DNA of 64,000 nucleotides, from positions 147,358,697 to 147,422,696 of the forward strand of contig NC_086173.1 of NCBI RefSeq assembly GCF_023053635.1. The letters are read 5' to 3'. Source of the stretch: Elgaria multicarinata webbii. Lineage: Eukaryota; Chordata; Lepidosauria; Squamata; Anguidae. Position numbers and translations under genes: made by a program. Below are positions 12,001 through 20,160 of the stretch, one piece after another; position 1 is the stretch's first letter, and each line of letters starts with the position of its first letter. The notes under the pieces were generated by a model. The model ran no database searches and was not told the origin of the DNA. It saw only the letters and a list, made by a program, of their open reading frames with translations.

Positions 12001-12242
12001 CCTTCTGCACGCAAAGCATGTGCTCTGTTGCATTGAGTTATGGCCCCTGCACGTGCTTCTGGATGAGGCTTCATTACTTCACCCTCCCTGCATCTAACCA
12101 CCCCAGCGATCTACCTCCAGAATTTAACTAATATTGACCAACGATGAAGACATAAAACCTTACCTGACAACTTAAAGTATATAGCGGCAAATAGGAAGAC
12201 ACATCTTGAAAGAAACGCAAACGACCTCTTGGAATGGCCCAT
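1339..12242 (-). CDS. Gene A: type I membrane protein with Gly/Leu-rich repeats, mucin-like family (4 exons)
   Basis: Joined minus-strand exons are 12164-12242, 5724-6215, 2544-2641 and 1339-1434: 765 coding bases, about 254 aa. Order: signal peptide (26 codons, hydrophobic FLSRCVFLFAAIYF), a domain of Gly/Leu/Ala repeats, a Pro/Ala/Thr stalk with four 12-residue repeats, a transmembrane segment beginning WAIALITLG, then a 31-residue cytoplasmic tail starting ACYYLKKKR, whose lysines make a good stop-transfer signal. All junctions are GT-AG and the phases agree (1, 1, 0). Unlike true mucins the ectodomain has few Ser/Thr; only the end of the stalk is Thr-rich. The exon layout matches gene B, so it probably belongs to the same family. 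It is likely a surface protein; its ligand is unknown. Assembly is by inspection without transcript support. Confidence 0.68.
1872..2020 (-). mobile_element. MITE of the 'gggtgaccatatg' family, fragment
   Basis: It shares its core (a 'gctgcatg' block flanked by 'tttcaccagg' and 'gaaattcccttttcaatac') with copies at 22022-22190, 26595-26850 and 30560-30765. The family has short inverted ends around TAGRGTGAC and is a non-autonomous DNA transposon. Confidence 0.5.
2034..2082. repeat. (ATT)n microsatellite
   Basis: A run of TTA/ATT units directly adjoining the 3' end of a reverse-oriented SINE, as is usual for squamate SINE tails. Confidence 0.9.
2096..2290 (-). mobile_element. tRNA-derived SINE (the 'gttgtgaggataaaatgga' family), minus orientation
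   Basis: Complete-looking copy of a SINE also found at 3098-3316 (minus), 13722-13935, 34269-34500, 54200-54372, 57030-57250 and 62330-62550. It has a tRNA-like head with a B-box-like 'gttctagtccc' segment, a conserved body ('gactttgggccagtcac') and a tail ending 'gggatataaatgcaataa'. Confidence 0.75.
2544..2641 (-). CDS. Gene A exon 3: transmembrane exon
   Basis: 98 bases, entering in phase 1 (acceptor ttttgtcctacag) and leaving in phase 0 (donor gtaatt). It encodes KSSAHVSIAP, then the span WAIALITLGSLCAVMLL, then IGTVLA. From the tryptophan to the donor are 23 codons, exactly as in gene B exon 3. A longer reading frame in another frame here (starting MITALALTLTLF) looks like a signal peptide but overlaps the acceptor tract and is judged spurious. 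Confidence 0.72.
3016..3051. repeat. (CAG)n microsatellite
   Basis: About twelve perfect CAG/GCA units in gene A intron 2; on the minus strand it reads as a CTG tract. No exon support. Confidence 0.9.
3098..3316 (-). mobile_element. tRNA-derived SINE, diverged copy
   Basis: Reverse-oriented relative of the SINE at 2096-2290, more diverged, ending at the tRNA-like head near 3316. It lies in gene A intron 2. Confidence 0.6.
4205..5262 (+). mobile_element. L2-type LINE 3' part with a nested second LINE fragment
   Basis: The plus strand carries L2 reverse-transcriptase C-terminal words (LQNSAARLLT, LHQLHWLP) at 4225-4350 and resumes from about 4741 to a 3' tail with (GTT)n and (ATC)n. Between them (about 4370-4735) lies a reverse-oriented 3' end of another L2-type element, related to 38247-38690. 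It is one LINE inserted into another, both old. Confidence 0.6.
5615..5690. mobile_element. Short palindromic MITE (ggatctacac family)
   Basis: An inverted repeat whose ends read ggatctacactactgcttt and its near complement. A longer relative is at 11417-11533. It ends only about 34 bases beyond the donor of gene A exon 2. Confidence 0.65.
5724..6215 (-). CDS. Gene A exon 2: repeat ectodomain
   Basis: 492 bases, phase 1 at both ends, acceptor tgttgtcttttctcaacag, donor gtaaga. The first two thirds encode about four copies of a roughly 22-residue Gly-rich unit built around GLLGTGLLGGEGG. Four 12-residue units of type LPPIPATAPAIT follow, then ETLPPQTTTPVTTH. The DNA shows the matching repeats, about 66 bp and 36 bp long. 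Both strands are open here because of the simple composition; the minus strand is chosen for its splice sites, phases and neighbours. It is neither a typical mucin PTS domain nor collagen (no Gly-X-Y). Confidence 0.68.
5775..5925 (-). repeat. 36-bp tandem repeat, four units
   Basis: Four units of 36 bp (word 'ggggatgggggctgctgtta' on the plus strand) code the 12-residue Pro/Ala stalk repeats of gene A. Two of the units are nearly identical, suggesting recent unequal exchange. Confidence 0.8.
5937..6200 (-). repeat. About 66-bp tandem repeat, four units
   Basis: Four imperfect units (plus-strand word 'tcctgttccaagtaatcctc') of 60-69 bp encode the Gly/Leu repeats of gene A. Length differences between units are multiples of three, as expected for a selected coding repeat. 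Confidence 0.8.
6440..6560 (+). mobile_element. BovB-like LINE fragment
   Basis: The words 'ttccgactcttcgtgactt' and 'catggaccagcccacgccag' are characteristic of the BovB/RTE family, which is abundant in squamates. It is short and old and lies in gene A intron 1. Confidence 0.55.
6586..6626. repeat. (ATT)n microsatellite
   Basis: Imperfect ATT run between two LINE fragments in gene A intron 1. Confidence 0.85.
6628..6876 (-). mobile_element. LINE reverse-transcriptase fragment, copy 2
   Basis: Second copy of the repeat at 442-676, slightly longer (it keeps a 'cagaaaaagcctgtcaaaga' segment absent from copy 1). On the minus strand it shows the same FVDLE word. Confidence 0.45.
7190..7372. mobile_element. 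MITE of the 'cttggtgtagat' family
   Basis: Related copies are at 34080-34145, 49498-49626, 50186-50325 and 54370-54575. Shared features are 'ctatgaaag', 'ggcaggagccacact', the core 'ctataaagcagtag' and the ending 'tgcttggtgtagatt'. It is a non-autonomous DNA transposon. Confidence 0.5.
7376..7556 (+). mobile_element. tRNA-derived SINE (the 'tttgcatgcagaagg' family)
   Basis: A tRNA-like head with B box 'ggttcgatccc' is followed by a body ending 'tgggctagatggaccaaggg'. Related copies or fragments are at 10437-10585, 11723-12045 (minus), 19672-20160 and 37238-37440 (minus). It is not a functional tRNA gene: the acceptor stem does not close. Confidence 0.65.
7557..8736. other. Gene A intron 1, no gene seen
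   Basis: Unique-looking intronic sequence with a short CCCCT repeat near 8467-8498. No exon with splice sites and open frame was found. Confidence 0.5.
8737..9224. mobile_element. Non-autonomous DNA transposon with 15-bp terminal inverted repeats
   Basis: The ends are exact inverted complements: GGCCTTAGCTAGACC (8737-8751) and GGTCTAGCTAAGGCC (9210-9224). TGT flanks each side, compatible with a 3-bp target duplication as made by PIF/Harbinger-type elements. Internally a 13-bp perfect hairpin (arms GAGACCTCGCGTT and AACGCGAGGTCTC, near 8779-8810) and CpG-rich sequence are present. No transposase is encoded. Confidence 0.7.
9549..10290 (-). mobile_element. CR1/L3-like LINE 3' part, minus orientation
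   Basis: On the minus strand the words LEYCVQFWLPHLKKKDI and LEKVQKRTTKMI (10080-10190) and LGLFVLEKRQVKRDM (about 10000) are the C-terminal part of a non-LTR reverse transcriptase. The 3' UTR block ('cataagaagagccctgctgg', reading out at 9549) follows. It is frame-broken and old. Confidence 0.6.
10291..11416. other. Gene A intron 1: SINE scrap, otherwise nothing recognised
   Basis: A decayed tRNA-SINE body at about 10437-10585 is recognisable. The remainder has only chance reading frames. Confidence 0.4.
11417..11533. mobile_element. Palindromic MITE, nearly perfect inverted repeat
   Basis: Ends GGCCGGATCTACAC and GTGTAGATCCGGCC are exact complements, and most of the interior (repeated GCTTTAAAGC words) is also self-complementary. 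Same family as 5615-5690. Confidence 0.75.
11723..12045 (-). mobile_element. tRNA-derived SINE split by a mariner-like MITE
   Basis: Reverse-oriented SINE of the 7376 family; its head with 'cctgggaccttctgcacgca' ends near 12045. It is interrupted at 11770-11902 by an unrelated TA-flanked element. Confidence 0.6.
11770..11902. mobile_element. Mariner-type MITE ('cgattgtaagacgc' family)
   Basis: Inverted ends around ACCGTATTTCTTCGATT / AATCAAAGAAATAGGGT at TA dinucleotides, inside a SINE. A related element is at 58357-58465. Confidence 0.6.
12164..12242 (-). CDS. Gene A exon 1: signal peptide
   Basis: ATG at 12240-12242, then 26 codons and one base before donor gtaagg (79 coding bases, phase 1). 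The product MGHSKRSFAFLSRCVFLFAA is followed by IYFKLS: a basic n-region (HSKR), a hydrophobic core and a polar end before the joint Ala. Gene B exon 1 has the identical coding length and phase. The intron to exon 2 is 5.9 kb of repeats, so the linkage rests on phase, order and similarity to gene B. Confidence 0.62.
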
Positions 12243-12334
12243 GGCTGGCAAGTGAAAAGGAGAGGAGACAGGCAGCTGTCTTTCAAATGCTCTGGTGGTA
12301 GTTTCAGATATTCTGGGCTCCTCCAGCTTCACGC

Positions 12335-12347
12335 TGCTTAAATATGC
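12335..12347 (-). promoter_or_regulatory. Possible TATA-like element of gene A
   Basis: The minus strand reads 'catatttaagcag' about 95 bases before the gene A ATG, leaving room for a start site about 30 bases downstream and a 5' UTR of about 65 bases. It is weaker than the gene B TATA box. Confidence 0.35.
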
Positions 12348-13721
12348 CTGAGCAAAGTGACACCACATCCATCTAACCAGTTCAGGCTGTCATCATCAGA
12401 TTGGTTGCTGACATACATTTTGCCCAACAGGATCCCTTTCCAAGTGTTTTTTTAAGGAAAAAAGGAAACAAAAATCCCTGTCCGCTCATTCCAAGGGTGC
12501 ACATCACAGGAAACTGACACATTCTTCCACCTAGATATTAGGGATCCAGAAAAATAAGTCTGCATGAACTTAGGGTAATATTCATTGGGCACAGTTGGAA
12601 GAACATAGGCACCCCCAATAGCATGCACAAAACCTGTAAAAAGTTGGCATTTGTTTCATGGAACACCAGGTGTCTGTACCCTGCAGTGGTTTGGAAAAAC
12701 ATCCAATTTCCAAAGGTGGCATGTTTTATGGGGTGGGGGGAGGCTTGGGCATTTGGTCGGGGCACACAGTACTAGTGCTATAACTTGTCATTTCTATGTT
12801 CAAGGGCATGTCTATACAGCTTCTTTACCCCGACCTAAATGTGCATATTTGTGTTTTAGGACACATGACACAGCCGCACATTCACTGGCTCCCTCGTTCC
12901 TTTGCGCCGTTTTCATGTTGAACTATATGAATCTGCGGAGGTATGCAGATGGAGCTTTTTAAATTACAACAAAGAGGGGGGGAACGGGCAGTTAGAGAGA
13001 GATGTGTTCAGTCCCCCTCTCGCATCCTCTGCTGTCTCGCTCCTTTAAGCCCTTAGTTTTCCTCTTCTATGAATCTGCAGAGCTCCACAGATTCAATTTA
13101 TAACTTCGTTTGTCTATACTCCATAGCACCGTATATGCGATAATGCGCGTGTGCGCATTAATACCTGCACTACAAAATAAATAAATTCAGGAGATAAATT
13201 GCTGTTGCTGCTGCAGTGTGACGCTCATTGGCTAGATTTGAATCAACTAAAATTCAGGTTAAAATTAAATGAGAAGCAATCCCTCTGTCGTATAAATGGA
13301 GGCCAGGTCTGGCTTCCAGTTCTAGACTTCCATCCCAAACTGACAACTGGCACCAGGGGCAGTTAATAATGGTTGTGGTGTTTTAAGGTTACCGCAAATG
13401 AAATTCAAAGTTATGCTGGTCAGATAGACTGCTCCTCTTGAGAAAGTGTTGTCTTGCTGGCTTTTGTGGTCCCATGTCACATTGTTCTATTTTTTTTCTC
13501 CCCTCCAGGAATATTTAATGACTGGGTGTACTTTACTGTGTTAAGCTGCAAGCACTGGCCCAATAGGAAGTTTCAACATGAACACTGTCTGGCCTGCTGC
13601 CCTCCCTCAGCCTCTGAGCATTCTGATATCTGGCTTTTTACCTATCAGCTTGAAAGCACACTGAATTATTCTATATTAAAAAGAATATAGATACTGATTT
13701 GATATTATTTTAATAACTGTC
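12348..13721. other. Intergenic, upstream of gene A
   Basis: No exon or recognisable repeat was found. It should contain upstream regulatory sequence of gene A. Confidence 0.4.
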
Positions 13722-13935
13722 AGAAGCCAATGCGTTATAGTGGTTAGAGTGTCAGGCTAAATCCAGGTTCAAATCCCCACTCAGTCATGAAGTTCAGTGG
13801 ATGACCTTGTCCTAGTTACCATTTCTCAGCCTAACCTACCTCACAGTGACACTTTGAAGATACAATTGGGGACAGACAACCGCGTATATTGTCTCGATGT
13901 CTTTGGAGAAAAGGCATGATATAAATGTAAGTAAG
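13722..13935 (+). mobile_element. tRNA-derived SINE (2096 family)
   Basis: Head 'gttatagtggttagagtgtc' with B-box-like 'ggttcaaatcccc' and body 'cctacctcacag'. The tail is diverged. Confidence 0.65.
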
Positions 13936-14445
13936 TAATCAATTATATTATCATCGATGCCCTTTTGTATGTCCATCCAGGTGTCTGTCTGAGCAGGTAT
14001 TCCAAATTGTGGCCTGCTGTCCTTTAGGCTGTTAGACTACCAAAGGTGTGTGTGTGTACATGCAATCCCATGGAGGTAAGACAAGGGCTAGACAGTGAGA
14101 TATCGGAATATAGCACAGATGACTGGAACCATATCTATATGGGGAATTTACTGGAATGTTAACTGTGCCTCACACACAGGCATGACACAGGATGTAACTC
14201 CCAAACTGTATCTGTCCTGGGATTTCTTGCCATAAAAAACATATTTTTTGCGAGGAGGAGGAATGGAAAGTTGCATCAGCTAAGTGAGGACCTGATGAAA
14301 ATGGAAGGAACTAATCCTTCCTGTTGGTTTTACACTCAGCTGGCTATTGGGTTTTTGTTTGATTGATTGTTAATGCGTACCTGCGCATCCGCACCTTTCA
14401 ATACGCTTAATGAATGAGACATGTTCTCTCCTTTGTCCTTTTATT

Positions 14446-14895
14446 TCTTTGCCTCAAGGAACAACTAGCTGGCATGGATACATATGTCTGCTCCGAAGTA
14501 AATCACATTCTCTTTAATGAAATTTACTCCTGAGAAAGTCAGCATGTTGCTTTTGGGACACCTTTTTTCTCTCCTGCCTCCCCCTTTTTTAAAACTCTCC
14601 GTACATCGTCACAACATCACATCTGCAAAAGCTTAATGAATATCAAACCAAACCAAACCAAACAAAAAATAAACAAAAAGGAGGGGGAAAACTTGTTGAT
14701 ATCCCCAGATGGAGAGAAGTTATTGATCCATTTGTGCAATACACCTTCCCCCACTCCCCCTGCTTTCCTGATACTTTCCTTTGCCTCCAAGAACAACTAG
14801 CTGAAAATATGCTGATAAACATGTCTCCTCAGAAGTAAAACACATTCTCTTTAATAAGGTTTACTCCTGAGGAAGTGAGAATTTTGCTTTTGGGG
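14446..14895 (+). repeat. Two diverged copies of a short block, about 330 bp apart
   Basis: A block beginning 'ctttgcctc(c)aaggaacaac' and continuing through 'acacattctctttaat' occurs at about 14446-14560 and again at about 14776-14895. It looks like a local tandem duplication with later divergence, or two copies of one short repeat. Confidence 0.5.
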
Positions 14896-15068
14896 TGATT
14901 TTCTTTTTTAACCTCCGCTCTTTCACATCAGCTTGACAGTCTTTTAGCATTCAAGAAAGCTGTCAAGACTGATCTCTTCTGGCAGGCCTATCCTGCCAGA
15001 AGAGTTTAGGATGCGTTTAGTATGCTTTTAGGATTTTTTTTAACAGTGTATACTATGTTTTTAATCAG

Positions 15069-15810
15069 TAGAATCATAGAATAGCAGAGTTGAAGGGCCT
15101 AAAAGGTAGGGGTGTGCACGGACCCCCCGCTCTGCCCCGCGGGCCGATCCAAAAATTTCGGATCGGCCTGCTCCGCTCCGCCCATACTCCGCTCCTCTTC
15201 GCCGCAGAGCTCCGGCTCCGAATCGGAGCTCCGCAGTGGAGGGGAGTGGCGCCAGGTAAGGCCGGGAGAGGAGGGCGGGGGGGTTACCGGGCCCTGCCGC
15301 CGTCACCGCCCGTGCGGCGATGGCGGCAGAGCCTGGTAAGGGACCAAGGGGGAGGGGGGTCTTACCTGCCTCCATCCACGGTCCATCGGCTTCTTCAATT
15401 GAGCCTGCCGTTCAACCAGGAAGTCTGGGCCGCAAGTGCAGCCCAGACTTCCTGGTTGAACCGCGGGCTCAATTGAAGAAGCCAACAGACCGCGGATGGA
15501 CGCAGGTAAGGGAGAGGAGGGGGGGTTTACCGGGCCCTGCCACTGTCGCCGCATGGGCGACAGCGGCAGGGCCCGGTAAACCCCACTTACCTTTCCGGCG
15601 GAGCTCCGGATCGGGGCGAAGGATCCGTCTTCACCCCGATCCTCTTCGCCACGCTCCGCCGGCCCCCCAATCCTCTTCGCCTCCGCCTTAAGGGCAGGCG
15701 AAGCCCCCCTCTCCGCTTCTAATTCGCCGGTCCGATTAGAAGCGGAGCACATCCCTACTAAAAGGCCATCAAGTCCAACCCCCTGTTCAATGCAGGAATC
15801 CACCTTAAAG
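15069..15810 (-). mobile_element. CR1 3' fragment inside the LINE tail
   Basis: CR1 words 'agaatcatagaatagcagag' (15069-15098) and 'ggccatcaagtccaaccccc' (from 15764) are two halves of one CR1 piece, like those at 19752 and 63137. It is itself split by the element at 15107-15757. Confidence 0.7.
15107..15757. mobile_element. hAT-type non-autonomous element, 651 bp, with 8-bp target duplication
   Basis: Flanked by exact CTAAAAGG duplications (15099-15106 and 15758-15765), the hallmark size for hAT. Ends are TAGGGGTGTGC and GCACATCCCTA, inverted with one mismatch. It is very GC-rich with nested hairpins, including long arms around 'caggaagtctgggc' / 'gcccagacttcctg' at about 15390-15485. Long chance reading frames arise from composition only; no transposase is present. 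Confidence 0.85.
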
Positions 15811-15888
15811 CATTTTATGTATTTTACGTATTTTATGCTTGCTGTTATTCCCCGCCTCGATCCCATCGGAGGGGCGAGTAAGAAATAA

Positions 15889-15920
<32 letters not shown>

Positions 15921-16482
15921 GTGTAATGAATGCAAATTTTAAAAAATGGAAGGAAGCTTGTTGATGACGTGTCATTTGGTCACGGGACTCCAATGCGCAT
16001 ATGCATGAAATAATGCAGTTTCTCCTGCTAATATTTGCTCGGTGACAGTGTTTCCCCCCAAGGTATATGCCACATTAGCTGGCAACATATGCCACAGGAG
16101 CAGCAAATCTGAAATGATGAAAATCTAGTTTTAAACTGAATCGCCTCAGAAAGTGGCTGCATGTAGATTGGGCCCTGATGACTCAAGAGTGGTAACTGAG
16201 GGTGAATGTGGTTAAATAAGGACATGCTGGATGAGACACTCAGGAGTGAGCAAGTGTCTGAGAAAAGGAGCTGAAAGGTTCTAATCTGGGCTATCATCAC
16301 TAAAACCCAAATGCCCTTCCTAGGTGGTGCCAATCTGGAGTTGGGAGTCGGGATACCAGAATCCTGTTGTTTCCTGGTGTGATGAGGGAAAGGTATGGCC
16401 GATTTTAAACTGGTCAGGTCAACAAAATACTTGCTTTGTAGTACTTGGTGGTTCAATAATAGCTCATATTGGGCCTGTTCAT
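15921..16482. other. Intergenic, nothing recognised
   Basis: No exon or named repeat seen. Confidence 0.4.
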
Positions 16483-16684
16483 ACAACATGCTAAGCCATA
16501 CTTAGGCCACTAACCCTTTTGTAGCAAATGGATGTGTTTAAACAGTGGTTATGTAGCCACCATGGTTAGGAATGGTTCACATGGTTTGCTAAATCATGGT
16601 TTACACGGCATGTTATGCCATAGTATTTAGCTCAAAATGCTTAACCTCCATGGCTTAGCATATTATCTGTACAGGGTCACTATG
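16483..16684. mobile_element. MITE of the 'accatggctta' family
   Basis: Near-identical layout to 61380-61568: 'gttcatacaacatgctaagc' at one end, a core with 'tagccaccatgg' and 'aggaatggttcacat', and the inverted end 'cttagcatattatctgtaca'. Confidence 0.6.
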
Positions 16685-17099
16685 TTTTAGTTCTGCTTTG
16701 TTTTTATTTAAGATCTGATTCAAGGGTGTACATGTGTTCAAAGGAATGTCAGAACGTGTTGGCTATGATATTAAGATATATGTGAATAAAGTCTTTATCC
16801 ATTTTCAGACCAGTTTATATTGACAGTCACATTTTGCTAGAGGTCAACATTCACAATTTCAATATTAACAAGAAATGACAGTGGCCAACACACTCAGGAA
16901 CCTTAAATTGGCATTGAGCTTCCCTTGCACAATTAATGTTAATGCCTCTTTGCTGCTAAGAAAACAGAGGGAGGACATTTGCAATACTGTTAGGCATTCT
17001 CACCAATGTAGCATTTGCATAGTCTATTGTGAACAAAGCTGCTTTAAATCTCATCTGTGAAAAAATATCCACAGATTTTCATTTTTTCCTTGCTGACAC

Positions 17100-17128
17100 T
17101 TATTTATTTATTTATTTATTTATTTATC
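17100..17128. repeat. (TTTA)n microsatellite
   Basis: Seven TTTA units. Confidence 0.85.
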
Positions 17129-17421
17129 AACATTCACTGCAATAAACGATGTTCATTGTTCACATTTATTTGTTTAATTACTTGAAGTAGTGTTCAATTT
17201 ATTGATTGAACAGTATTATCACAATGATCAAGTTCGCACAATCAAAACAAGCAACTGAGGTTTAAATAATCCCAGTGGTTTATTTAAACCATGGCACATG
17301 CTGAGCACCATTCCCCTAATTACCCACCCAGGTACAGTTTGTTGCCCCATCTGAACCCAGGTGATAATGGCCTGAGGGGGGAATAACCCTACAAGAACCC
17401 ATGAGTTACTTGACAGTTGTA

Positions 17422-17700
17422 TCCACCTCAAACAAGCCATGTCACCAGGGTTTGGACCATTGGAGGCTGGTGGCTCCAATTTTGGTGGGGCTGTGTATCT
17501 ATCCATCTCAGTTGGAACCAGCCAGAAGTTTAAAAGAGCTATCCAAGATGCTGACTCTATCTCCAAAGTATGTTCAACACCTTTAGAATCTGGATGGTTC
17601 AGACAGAAACCCAGAATGGGTTTACAGACCCACCAAAATTGGAGCCACCAGACTCCAATGGTTCAAATGACACAACAAGCCGCACCTTGGTTGTTTGATC
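17422..17700. mobile_element. Inverted-repeat element ('gttggaaccagcc' family)
   Basis: The segment 'ggctccaattttggtggg' near 17470 returns inverted as 'cccaccaaaattggagcc' near 17630, around a core with 'aaaagagctatccaaga'. Related MITEs are at 40030-40195 and 58510-58678. Confidence 0.6.
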
Positions 17701-18544
17701 ATATGAACTGGCCCAGTGTGTTACTCACTGACTATTCCTGCTCTTCTATAACTCCCTTGTTCTCTCCTTGCCCAGAGAGACAACAAGCTCCTCCCACTTT
17801 GGCCTTCTAGCAACACTCACTTCCTGCCTTCCTCACGAGTAGGTCCTGACTCCTGAACAGGCTATTGTTCATGAAGAGCTTTTCTTCTGGCTCAGGAGAA
17901 CTGGTGGCCAGCACAGGGTGTGTGGGTGGGTGGAGGCAGTCAGGCCTCCTTCTGTTTCTTTATGGCTCCCCACCCAACTCAGCCTTTCCCCCCTTTTTCT
18001 GCCACCCATGTCATGAACATTGTTCCTGTGTCTTGGGGGTGATCACTGAACCTCCACACAAGGTCTCTTTAGTGGTTTTGAACTGAGCCCTGACAAGCTA
18101 TTGACGCAATACTAACCTAGGCCCCCTCAGACATGAGCTTAGTAGATAACTTTGGACATGTCAACATCTCTCATCCAATCTGCCTCAGAGGAACGTTGTG
18201 TGGCTAAAAGGAACCATGGTACTCTGTTCCTTGGTGGATGTGAGCATGCTGGAGAAGACGTGACATTTACATCAAAAACTTAGACCAACTGCGGAAATTA
18301 TTTTAAAATACTTGTGTGCCACTTTGATGCCACAGGAGCTTGGTATTATAGTCCCTCCAGCTGCTATTGGCTTACATGCCCTGATGTCATAAAAGGGCAG
18401 GGCACCCTTGAGCTTGGTTGCTGTTTATTCAAGCAGACTTATGGCTATGACACACATACATCGGAAAAAGAATCACAGTGCGAGTGTGCTATGACCAATC
18501 TTTTTAAAGTATATGCAGCTGCAGCATACCAGCAAATTGAACAC

Positions 18545-18690
18545 TAGTATGGCCCTGTTTAGACAACACGTTAAACCATGCTGCTTAACCACAAAATGGT
18601 TAATGGAATGCATTAAGGTTAAAGCATTCAATTAACCATTTTGTAGTTAAGCAGCATGATTTAGCATGTTGTCTGAACGGGGCCTATATG
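18545..18690. mobile_element. MITE with long inverted ends
   Basis: 'ggccctgtttagacaacacg' at the left and 'catgttgtctgaacggggcc' at the right are inverted complements with few mismatches, and about 60 bases on each side pair. Confidence 0.7.
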
Positions 18691-18714
18691 TTAGAGCTGG
18701 GGTCTCCAATGTGG

Positions 18715-19560
18715 TGCCTCTGGAGACCTGGCAACGAGGATGATCAAGGTGTAGAAACAAAGACACTGAAAGAACTGGGCATGTTTAGCCTTCAGAAGAG
18801 AAGGCTGAGAGGAGACATGTTATCATTCCTCAAATACTTGAAAGGTTGCCATACAGAGGGAGGCCAGGATCTCTTCTTGATAATCCCAGAGTGCAGGACA
18901 CAGAATAATGACTTATAAAGCCTTACATGGCTTGGGACCACAATACCTGACGGAACGCCTCTCCCGACGTGAATATACCCAGTCACTACGTTCAACATCT
19001 AAGGTCCTCCTCTGGGTGCCTACTCCGAGAGAGGCTCGGAGTGTGGCAACGAGGAATAGGGCCTTTTCGGTGGTGGCCCCCAGACTGTGGAATGATCTCC
19101 CTGATGAGGCTCGCCTGGCACCAACACTACTATCTTTCCGGCGCCAGGTTAAGACTTTCCTCTTTGCCCGGGCATATGGCGGCACATCCTAATTACCCAC
19201 ATGTTTAGTTTTTAATTGGTTTTTAATGCTCTATGTGTGTATGTACTGTGTTTTAGAGTTTTAAATTTTGTATTCTTGTTTTTATCTCAATTTTAGAATT
19301 TCTGTAAACCGCCCAGAGAGCCCTGGCTATGGGGGCGGTATATAAGTATAATAAATAAATAAATAAATAAATAAATAATGGGCTCAAGTTACAGGAAGCC
19401 AGATTCCAGCTGGTCATCAGGAAAAACTTCCTGACAGAGCAGTTCAAAAATGGAACCAATTAGGTAGTGGGCTCTCCCACACTAGAGGTACTCAAGATGC
19501 AGCTAGACATCTTGTCTTATAGGACCCTTCCAGATCAACTATTCTATGAAACAGTAGAGA
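18715..19560 (+). mobile_element. CR1 3' fragment, split by an L2-type insertion
   Basis: The CR1 part 18715-18910 carries LGMFSLQKRRLRGDM and resumes at 19381 ('ggctcaagttacaggaagcc') to about 19560. The gap is filled by a separate LINE. Confidence 0.75.
18911..19373 (+). mobile_element. L2-type LINE 3' end inserted in CR1
   Basis: It encodes TYKALHGLGPQYLTERLS and AFSVVAPRLWNDLPDEARLA, the C-terminus of an L2-like ORF2, then a 3' UTR ending in (AAAT)n. A 7-bp direct repeat, AATAATG, flanks it (18904-18910 and 19374-19380). Close relatives are at 28722-29178, 38440-38690 (minus) and 63060-63735. Confidence 0.75.
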
Positions 19561-19671
19561 AATATATGCATTTTCAGTGAACAAGTAGGAATTGATATGC
19601 TAACGCTTTAGAGATTAACACATAATTTACTTTGAAGTATTACTACTTTAGCTACTGTCACTCCATGAGGT

Positions 19672-20160
19672 GAGGCGCTGTACTTCACTGACAGAACACA
19701 TGCTCTATTCAGAAGATCGAAGAGTCAATTCTTGGCAATTCTAGTTTAAAGATCATAGAATCATAGAATAATAGAGTTGGAAGGGGTCTGTAAGGCCATC
19801 GAGTCCAACCCCCCGCTCAGTGCAGGAATCCACCCTAAAGCATCCCTGACAAATTGTTGTCCAGCTGCTTTTTGAATGCCTCTAGTGTGGGAGAGCCCAC
19901 AACAACCTCCCTAGGTAACTGGTTCCATTGTCGTACTGCTGTAAAAGTCAGGAAGTTTTTCCTGATGTCTATCTGGAATCTGGCTTCCTGTAACTTGAGC
20001 CCATTATTCCGTGTCCTGCACTCTGGGAGGATCGAGAAGAGATCCTGGCCAGGGAGCAGGTGCTATGAAAGACCTCTGCCTGGAAACTGGAGAGCTCTTA
20101 CCAGCCAAAGCAGAAAATACTAAACCAGGTGGGCAATCTGACCCAGTCTAAGGCACCTTC
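19672..20160 (+). mobile_element. tRNA-SINE (7376 family) split by CR1
   Basis: The head at 19672-19750 ('cactgacagaacacatgctc') and body at about 20060-20160 belong together and are separated by the CR1 piece at 19752-20050. Confidence 0.55.
19752..20050 (-). mobile_element. CR1 3' fragment, minus orientation
   Basis: Classic CR1 sequence 'atcatagaatcatagaataa' through 'cctaggtaactggttccatt' to 'gggaggatcgagaagagatc'. Confidence 0.8.

Larger units (their letters stand above)
14936..15920 (+). mobile_element. LINE 3' tail (L2-type), split by nested insertions
   Basis: The tail runs from about 14936 to 15068 and resumes at about 15811 with 'gttattccccgcctcgatcc' and an (ATT)n end at 15920. 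An uninterrupted relative at 30960-31155 shows the two parts were once continuous. Confidence 0.65.

Noticed and set aside
15061-15935. Several frames of 100-210 codons on both strands.
   Set aside because: All fall inside the GC-rich hAT-type element or its (ATT)n neighbour and show no recognisable protein.
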